A stretch of 64,000 nucleotides of DNA, taken from contig OY760143.1 in the NCBI GenBank assembly GCA_963663245.1, forward strand, positions 868,001-932,000, in the 5' to 3' direction. Below, in pieces: positions 59,063-64,000 of the stretch (the first letter of the stretch is position 1; every line of letters starts with the position of its first letter). Source of the DNA: JAFGVL01 sp963663245 (GTDB lineage Bacteria; Bacteroidota; Bacteroidia; Bacteroidales; Paludibacteraceae). Below the pieces are notes generated by a model. That model made no database searches. It saw nothing but the letters and a program-made list of their open reading frames with translations, and was not told the DNA's origin. Position numbers and translations under genes: made by a program.

Positions 59063-59905
59063 ATGAGGAAAGTTGCAATTCAAGGAGTTTTAGGCTCATT
59101 TCACGATATGGCTGCTCGTCTTTATTTTAAAGGAGAGGACGTAGAAGTTATACCATGCATGACTTTTAAGGATGTATTCCAATCAGTAAAGAAAGATACA
59201 TCTGTTATAGCAATTGTGGCAATTGAAAACACCATAGCTGGAAGCTTGTTACAGAACCATGATTTAATAAAAGATAGTGGATTAAAAATAGTAGGCGAAC
59301 ATAAGTTACGCATTAGACATTGCATTTGCGCATTGCCAGGGCAGTCTTTAGCAGAAATAAAAGAAGTGCAATCACATCCAATTGCTTTGATGCAATGCAC
59401 AGAATTTTTGGATAAATACCCTCATATAAAAGTAGTAGAATCAGAAGATACTGCTGGTAGTGCTGAGCAGATCGCGCAACAACAAGTAAAAGGAGTAGCA
59501 GCTATTTGTAGCTCAGACGCAGCAAAGATGTATGGGTTGGAAATATTAGAAAATGATATTGAAACCAACAAGCGTAATTTTACTCGTTTTTTGATTGTTG
59601 TGCATGAGAATCAAGTAGCTGAATTACAAAAAGGAAAAGAAAAGAATAAAACATCCTTGGTATTTTCAGTAGACCATACTTCTGGGGCTTTGTCAAAAGT
59701 ATTAACGATATTTTCATTTTATGATATTAGTATGACTAAGATTCAATCTTTACCAATAATTGGAAAGGAATGGGAGTACCAATTTTATATAGACTTGTGT
59801 TATTCGGATTACGATAGATATAAACAGTCTTTAGATGCTATGATTCCATTAACGCACGAATTTAAACTATTAGGAGAATATGCAGATGGAGAGCAAACAG
59901 TGTAA
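59063..59905 (+). CDS. pheA: Prephenate dehydratase
   Basis: 280 residues from the ATG at 59063 (MRKVAIQGVLGSFHDMAARLYF); a longer frame begins inside the attenuator. Prephenate dehydratase domain about 1-178, with the catalytic T-R-F motif visible as RNFTRFLIV, and an ACT domain after it (KTSLVFSVDHTSGALSKVL and KIQSLPIIGKEWEYQFYID, with ESRP replaced by IQSLPI). It makes phenylpyruvate and is probably feedback-inhibited by Phe through the ACT domain. No chorismate mutase domain is attached; that activity is in the third gene of the operon. Confidence 0.93.
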   Translation: MRKVAIQGVLGSFHDMAARLYFKGEDVEVIPCMTFKDVFQSVKKDTSVIAIVAIENTIAGSLLQNHDLIKDSGLKIVGEHKLRIRHCICALPGQSLAEIKEVQSHPIALMQCTEFLDKYPHIKVVESEDTAGSAEQIAQQQVKGVAAICSSDAAKMYGLEILENDIETNKRNFTRFLIVVHENQVAELQKGKEKNKTSLVFSVDHTSGALSKVLTIFSFYDISMTKIQSLPIIGKEWEYQFYIDLCYSDYDRYKQSLDAMIPLTHEFKLLGEYADGEQTV

Positions 59906-59916
59906 AATGATTAATT

Positions 59917-59943
59917 GTAAAGACGCAATGCTTTGCGTCTCTC
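59917..59943 (+). repeat. REP-like intercistronic hairpin
   Basis: AGACGCAA (59921-59928) and TTGCGTCT (59933-59940) form an 8-bp stem around TGCT, without a T-run, in the 51-nt gap between pheA and the aminotransferase gene. The sequence type resembles short palindromic elements dispersed in some bacterial genomes. It could stabilise the upstream part of the mRNA. Confidence 0.5.
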
Positions 59944-59956
59944 ATAAATAAATAAA

Positions 59957-61129
59957 ATGTCTCAATTAAATATACAACCTGCAGAAAGGTTAAACGCAGT
60001 TAGTGAATATTATTTCTCTACTAAATTAAAAGAAATTGCACAGTTAAATGCACAAGGCAAGAATATCGTTAGTTTAGGTATTGGGAGCCCAGATATGCCA
60101 CCATCGGATGAGGTGGTTAAGGCATTGACTGATGAGGTTGTAAAGCCAAATGTACATGGATATCAAAGTTATATTGGGATACCCGAATTACGTGAAGGTT
60201 TAGCTTCTTGGTACAAGAAATGGTTTAATGTTGATTTAAATCCTGTTACAGAAGTACAACCATTAATAGGTTCGAAAGAAGGTATCCTGCATATTTCTAT
60301 GGCTTTTTTAAACCCAGGAGATGAGGTCTTGATTCCTAACCCAGGCTACCCAACTTATATGTCTGTTACTAATTTAGTACAAGCAAATGCAGTTACGTAT
60401 AGTTTAGATGAAAATAATAATTGGGAGCCTGATTTTGATGAGTTGGAAAAGATGGACTTAAGTAAGGTAAAGTTGATGTGGGTAAACTATCCTAATATGC
60501 CAACTGGAGCTAATGCAAGTATGGCGCTTTTTGAAAAATTGGTTGCCTTTGGTAAGCAACACAATATTGTTATTGTAAATGATAATCCATATAGTTTTAT
60601 TTTAAACGAAAATCGTTTAAGTATTTTGGCTGTGCAGGGAGCAAAAGATATTTGTATTGAGATGAACTCTTTGAGTAAATCGCATAATATGGCTGGTTGG
60701 CGTATGGGTGTTGTTGTTGCCAGCGCTCAATTTATTGAGTGGATTCTAAAGGTAAAAAGTAATGTTGATTCTGGGATGTTTCGTCCTATGCAGGTAGCTG
60801 CTGTTGAAGCTCTGAAAAATTCGGATGCTTGGCATCAAGAGATGAATATGAAATTATATGGTAAACGCAGATTTTTAGCTGCTAAGATTATGCAAGAATT
60901 AGATTGTAGTTTTGATGAAAATCAAGTAGGTATGTTTCTTTGGGGAAAAATTCCTGCTTGTTATAAAGAAAGTGGTGAGTTAGCAGATAAGGTATTGTAC
61001 AATGCGAATGTATTTATTACTCCGGGATTTATTTTTGGAGATAAAGGAAATCAATACATACGTATTTCTCTTTGTGCAACAGAAGAAATGTTGCAAGAGG
61101 CCTTGGAAAGAATAAGTAAATTAAAATAA
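59957..61129 (+). CDS. Class I/II PLP aminotransferase, probable aromatic aminotransferase
   Basis: 390 residues of fold type I. Visible: SLGIGSPDMPPSDEV, IPNPGYPTY, NYPNMPTGA, the aspartate of the PLP pocket in VNDNPYSFI, and the PLP lysine in NSLSKSHNMAGWRMG. The arginine binding the substrate carboxylate is in YIRISLCA. Its position inside the Phe/Tyr operon indicates it converts phenylpyruvate and hydroxyphenylpyruvate to Phe and Tyr; the class itself also includes aspartate and diaminopimelate enzymes. Confidence 0.85.
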   Translation: MSQLNIQPAERLNAVSEYYFSTKLKEIAQLNAQGKNIVSLGIGSPDMPPSDEVVKALTDEVVKPNVHGYQSYIGIPELREGLASWYKKWFNVDLNPVTEVQPLIGSKEGILHISMAFLNPGDEVLIPNPGYPTYMSVTNLVQANAVTYSLDENNNWEPDFDELEKMDLSKVKLMWVNYPNMPTGANASMALFEKLVAFGKQHNIVIVNDNPYSFILNENRLSILAVQGAKDICIEMNSLSKSHNMAGWRMGVVVASAQFIEWILKVKSNVDSGMFRPMQVAAVEALKNSDAWHQEMNMKLYGKRRFLAAKIMQELDCSFDENQVGMFLWGKIPACYKESGELADKVLYNANVFITPGFIFGDKGNQYIRISLCATEEMLQEALERISKLK

Positions 61130-61136
61130 AAAAAAT

Positions 61137-62198
61137 ATGGAACTAGAGAAATTAAATCTAGAAGGAGTTGAAGATAGACGACCAATAGTAATAGCTGGTC
61201 CTTGCAGTGCTGAGACAGAAGAACAAACGATGCAAACCGCTCGAGAATTAGCAGCGCAAGGTGTGAAAATATTTCGTGCAGGAATATGGAAACCTCGTAC
61301 TAAACCAGGAGGTTTTGAAGGTATTGGTGTAGAGGGCTTAACATGGTTGAAAAAAGTAAAAGCTGAAACAGGTATGTATACTGCTACAGAAGTAGCTACG
61401 GCAAAACATGTGTATGAAGCCTTAAAATATGGTGTAGATGTATTATGGATTGGTGCAAGAACAACAGCGAATCCTTTTGCTGTGCAAGAAATTGCAGACG
61501 CTTTACAAGGCGTTGATATTCCTGTCTTAATTAAAAATCCAGTAAATCCTGATTTAGAATTATGGATTGGTGCTGTTGAACGTATATATAATGCAGGGTT
61601 ACGTAGAATTGGAGCTATTCATCGTGGTTTTAGCTCATATGACAAAAAAGTGTATCGTAATCAACCTCAATGGCATATGCCTGTGGAATTAAAAAGAAGA
61701 ATTCCATCCATTCAGATAGTTTGTGACCCGAGTCATATTGGTGGAAAGCGTGAGCTAATAGCACCATTATCTCAACAGGCAATGGATTTGCAATTTGATG
61801 GGTTGATAATTGAAACACATTGCAATCCAGCTAAAGCGTGGAGTGATGCAGCTCAACAAGTAACGCCACATGCTTTAAATGAATTATTAAATAAGATTGT
61901 ATTGCGTGATATGGCTAAGTCTACGGAAGACTTGTCTGACTTGAGACAACAGATGGATGAAATTGATAAAGATATATTAGAAGCTATAGCTAAACGTATG
62001 CGAATTTCAGAGGAAATGGGTATGTTTAAAAAAGAACATAATATATCAATATTACAACGCAAACGTTATGATGAATTATTGCTAAAGCGTGCAGCTTTAG
62101 GAGAAAGTCTGGGTATGAGTAACCAATTTATGCGTGTTTTAGTTGAGGCTATGCATGCAGAATCTATTCGTAAGCAAATGGATATAATGAACAAATAG
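61137..62198 (+). CDS. DAHP synthase-chorismate mutase fusion
   Basis: 353 residues. The first 260 are a type I-beta (KDPG-like) 3-deoxy-7-phosphoheptulonate synthase: IAGPCSAETEEQ, RAGIWKPRTKPGGFEG, WIGARTTANPFAVQEI, CDPSHIGGKR and IETHCNP with metal ligands. Residues about 265-350 are an AroQ chorismate mutase (LRQQMDEIDKDILEAIAKRM, KKEHNISILQRKRYDEL). It catalyses the first shikimate step and the chorismate-to-prephenate step. It is 7 nt behind the aminotransferase gene. Confidence 0.94.
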   Translation: MELEKLNLEGVEDRRPIVIAGPCSAETEEQTMQTARELAAQGVKIFRAGIWKPRTKPGGFEGIGVEGLTWLKKVKAETGMYTATEVATAKHVYEALKYGVDVLWIGARTTANPFAVQEIADALQGVDIPVLIKNPVNPDLELWIGAVERIYNAGLRRIGAIHRGFSSYDKKVYRNQPQWHMPVELKRRIPSIQIVCDPSHIGGKRELIAPLSQQAMDLQFDGLIIETHCNPAKAWSDAAQQVTPHALNELLNKIVLRDMAKSTEDLSDLRQQMDEIDKDILEAIAKRMRISEEMGMFKKEHNISILQRKRYDELLLKRAALGESLGMSNQFMRVLVEAMHAESIRKQMDIMNK

Positions 62199-62232
62199 TA
62201 GTAGCGATAAACGAACAATAAAAAATGCAAAT

Positions 62233-62991
62233 ATGAGAGTTCTAATTATGGGTGCAGGTAAACTAGGCACTTTTTATGGGGATAAACTAAGCATAAATAA
62301 TGAGGTGAAGGTATTGCCATCAAGCCCTCATAAGCTAGCTGCTTTACCAAATGTTTTTGAGGAAATAAAAGCATTTGAACCAGAAATGCTTATTAATACA
62401 TCTACACTTAAATTTACTGTTGATGTATTTGAAAGTGTAATAGACTATCTGCCAAAAACATGTATTTTATCAGATATAGCTTCTGTAAAAACAGGTTTAC
62501 CAGAGTATTATAAATCTAAAGGGATGCCTTTTGTCTCTACTCACCCTATGTTTGGACCCACTTTTGCCAACTTGAATGATTTAAGTGAACATAATGCAAT
62601 TATAATTACAGAGTCAGATGAAAGAGGAAAGAAGTTTTTCAGAGATTATTATGCGTCTTTGAAGCTAAACATCTTTGATTACACTTTTTTAGAGCATGAT
62701 GAAACGATTGCATATTCACTTTCAATACCTTTTACTTCTACCTTAGTATTTGCTTCTGTAATGAAAAAACAAGAAGCGCCGGGAACAACTTTTAGAAAGC
62801 ATATGGATATTGCAAAAGGCTTACTGTCTGAAGATGATTATTTGTTGTCTGAAATTCTGTTTAATCCATTTACTTCAAACCAGGTAGAACAGATACGAGA
62901 GCAATTAGCAGATTTGATTAAAATTATTGATGCAAAAGATACGGCTAAAATGAAAGAATATTTGACTATGGTAAGAAAGAATATAGAGTAG
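62233..62991 (+). CDS. tyrA: Prephenate dehydrogenase
   Basis: 252 residues. N-terminal Rossmann domain MGAGKLGTFYGDKL (G-x-G-x-x-G), with D-I-A-S-V-K in the loop LSDIASVKTGLPEYY, the catalytic-type His in STHPMFGPTF, and a helical C-terminal domain. There is no ACT domain, so feedback control may come from the attenuator or from other subunits. It completes the operon: DAHP synthase/mutase, dehydratase, dehydrogenase, aminotransferase. Confidence 0.9.
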   Translation: MRVLIMGAGKLGTFYGDKLSINNEVKVLPSSPHKLAALPNVFEEIKAFEPEMLINTSTLKFTVDVFESVIDYLPKTCILSDIASVKTGLPEYYKSKGMPFVSTHPMFGPTFANLNDLSEHNAIIITESDERGKKFFRDYYASLKLNIFDYTFLEHDETIAYSLSIPFTSTLVFASVMKKQEAPGTTFRKHMDIAKGLLSEDDYLLSEILFNPFTSNQVEQIREQLADLIKIIDAKDTAKMKEYLTMVRKNIE

Positions 62992-63014
62992 TCTAGTGTT
63001 AATGATAATAATAA

Positions 63015-63038
63015 AGAAGGGGCGTTAGCCCCTTTTTT
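63015..63038. terminator. Terminator after tyrA (convergent genes)
   Basis: AAGGGGC (63017-63023) and GCCCCTT (63028-63034), loop GTTA, with A-run before and T-run after. It separates tyrA from the convergent gene ending at 63037. Confidence 0.9.
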
Positions 63039-63474
63039 ATTGAAATTTCCATTTCTTATTACAATCAAAGCAAACAAATGTTTTACTTGTTATTGGTAAA
63101 ATAAGTCCTATTAAAAAATAGATGCTAATAGTAATCCAATTGGGTTTCTTTTCCATTGATATATTAGACGAGTTACAATACGGACAATGTTTTTTGTCAT
63201 TGATAGTTTTTGAAGAAATTATCTCAATAGAATTCGTAGGCTTTTCTTCAAGTATAATATAACCTCCATCAACCAATAATTGAATTGCCCTGTCTGCATC
63301 CACAGAAGGAACCAGCATTTTTACACCCCCTAAGGCATAGGAAGAAAAATTAAAAACTTGCGTAGTCATTTCATCTTTTAAGAAAACATCTATTTCTTCT
63401 GATTCTAGAAAGGCTTTGGCTGTGTATGCATCTTGTGGATACATAAAGGTTTGTATTATTCTAAATTCTGACAT
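63037..63474 (-). CDS. DUF2007-like protein with C-terminal zinc ribbon and membrane segment
   Basis: 145 residues. N-terminal DUF2007-type signal-transducing domain (FRIIQTFMYPQDAYTAKAFLESEEIDVFL and LGGVKMLVPSVDADRAIQLL), then a zinc ribbon split by a membrane helix: CPYCNSSN (about 100) and CFDCNKKW at the end, with ISIYFLIGLILPITS between. DUF2007 proteins are thought to bind ligands or other proteins; no clear function. It lies 1 nt downstream of the repeat protein gene on the same strand. Confidence 0.75.
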   Translation of the reverse strand: MSEFRIIQTFMYPQDAYTAKAFLESEEIDVFLKDEMTTQVFNFSSYALGGVKMLVPSVDADRAIQLLVDGGYIILEEKPTNSIEIISSKTINDKKHCPYCNSSNISMEKKPNWITISIYFLIGLILPITSKTFVCFDCNKKWKFQ

Positions 63475-63475
63475 A

Positions 63476-63895
63476 CTAATCTTGGTTTAATTCTTCCATG
63501 AAAAAATATCGAACAGCAGCTTGGTATTTATTAACCCCTTTTGCGTATCCTATTGTACTATGACTTTTGTTTTCAACCTGTCCGTTTTTTTTGATATATC
63601 CGATAGTGCTATGGTTGCGGTTTTCTACTCTGCCATCATCGTTTACATAGCCAATTGTACTATGGCTTCTATTTTCAATTCTCCCATTAGATTTAATATA
63701 GCCAATGGTGCTATGGCTTCTGTTTTCAATTCTCCCATTAGATTTAAAATAACCCTCTGTTGAATGGTTAGAGTTTTCAATTCTCCCATTTTCTTTAATG
63801 TAGCCTTTTGTTGAGTGATTTTTATCTTCAATTCTTTGAGAGAAGAGATTTAAGAAACAGAATAAGAGAGTAATTATAGAAACTATTTTTGTCAT
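63476..63895 (-). CDS. Secreted six-repeat protein (5-fold beta-flower type)
   Basis: 139 residues. Signal peptide about 1-19 (FCFLNLFSQ), then six tandem 17-residue repeats of the form R-I-E-N-R-S-H-S-T-I-G-Y-I-K-S-N-G, then a helical tail (KYQAAVRYFFMEELN). The repeats are nearly identical (HST-x-GY in all six). This matches small Bacteroidota proteins described as beta-flower repeats; binding function is likely but unproven. The gene is followed after 1 nt by the DUF2007-like gene. Confidence 0.75.
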   Translation of the reverse strand: MTKIVSIITLLFCFLNLFSQRIEDKNHSTKGYIKENGRIENSNHSTEGYFKSNGRIENRSHSTIGYIKSNGRIENRSHSTIGYVNDDGRVENRNHSTIGYIKKNGQVENKSHSTIGYAKGVNKYQAAVRYFFMEELNQD

Positions 63896-63954
63896 ATGAT
63901 TGTATGTTTGTTAATCAAATGTACAAAAACAATTTTTAATCATTTCTTTTTAAA

Positions 63955-63992
63955 TAAAAAAAGCCTTGAAATACATAGGTATAACAAGACTC
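63955..63992 (-). terminator. Terminator of a gene beyond the right edge
   Basis: Read on the minus strand: AGTCTTG, ATAC/GTAT inner pairs, CAAGGCT and then TTTTTTT. It would end a leftward transcript that enters from the right of the window. Confidence 0.7.
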
Positions 63993-64000
63993 TAATAAAG

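Overview
The window is chromosomal DNA of an AT-rich Bacteroidota (Bacteroidetes), most likely a free-living or host-associated Bacteroidia/Flavobacteriia-type organism. Evidence: promoters of the form TTG...N19-20...TAnnTTTG, secreted proteins with type IX secretion (T9SS) C-terminal sorting domains, a BspA-type leucine-rich-repeat protein, a CTnDOT-type tyrosine recombinase, a tmRNA tag ending GENNFALAA, and Bacteroidota versions of RNase Y, GuaA and a DAHP synthase-chorismate mutase fusion. All functions are inferred from sequence motifs; no database search was run.

Left core region (1-19990): the tail of an M20-type amidohydrolase, an Lrp/AsnC regulator, a Spy-like periplasmic protein, an eight-gene arsenic resistance operon (arsR, DUF1294, small thioredoxin, ArsF-like, ArsG-like, ArsP-like permease, arsC, acr3), a SpoIIAA-like protein, RNase Z, an AcuI/YhdH-like oxidoreductase, a TPR protein, a TetR-controlled TolC/HlyD/ABC efflux operon of the YbhGFSR type, two OmpA-like proteins, a dicarboxylate/glutamate symporter and a NagB-like protein.

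Genomic island (20001-44828, about 24.8 kb): it is inserted in the 3' end of ssrA (tmRNA). A 16-bp copy of the tmRNA 3' end lies at both edges, the integrase lies next to ssrA, and a 12-bp-stem hairpin with a T-run that looks like the original ssrA terminator is stranded at the far edge. Inside, a second pair of 87-bp repeats (26814 and 29465) and paired ACAAGTG sites suggest the island grew by accretion of three modules. Module 1 holds two large T9SS-type surface proteins. Module 2 holds a membrane protein, a winged-helix regulator and CreD under two promoters with identical palindromic operators. Module 3 is a defence-type region: a SIR2-STAND NTPase with a partner, an excisionase-like HTH protein, a BspA-type surface protein, a GC-rich multi-hairpin element, two tiny genes, a three-gene operon of zinc-ribbon/HEPN-like protein + OLD/TOPRIM nuclease + UvrD-like helicase (Gabija-like with an extra gene), and the integrase.

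Right core region (44814-64000): tmRNA; a four-gene two-component phosphorelay operon preceded by an AraC regulator; an ECF sigma factor; a BON protein; rny-zapA-coiled-coil cluster; a QueA-like protein; a second SpoIIAA-like paralog; guaA; and a Phe/Tyr biosynthesis operon (pheA, aminotransferase, DAHP synthase-chorismate mutase, tyrA). That operon is preceded by a textbook transcription attenuator: a 17-codon leader peptide with nine Phe/Tyr codons and competing hairpins. The window ends with a DUF2007-like protein and a secreted six-repeat protein.

The strongest leads are the HEPN/OLD/UvrD operon, the SIR2-STAND pair, the modular ssrA island with its displaced terminator, the Phe/Tyr attenuator, and the structured element at 37375-37550.
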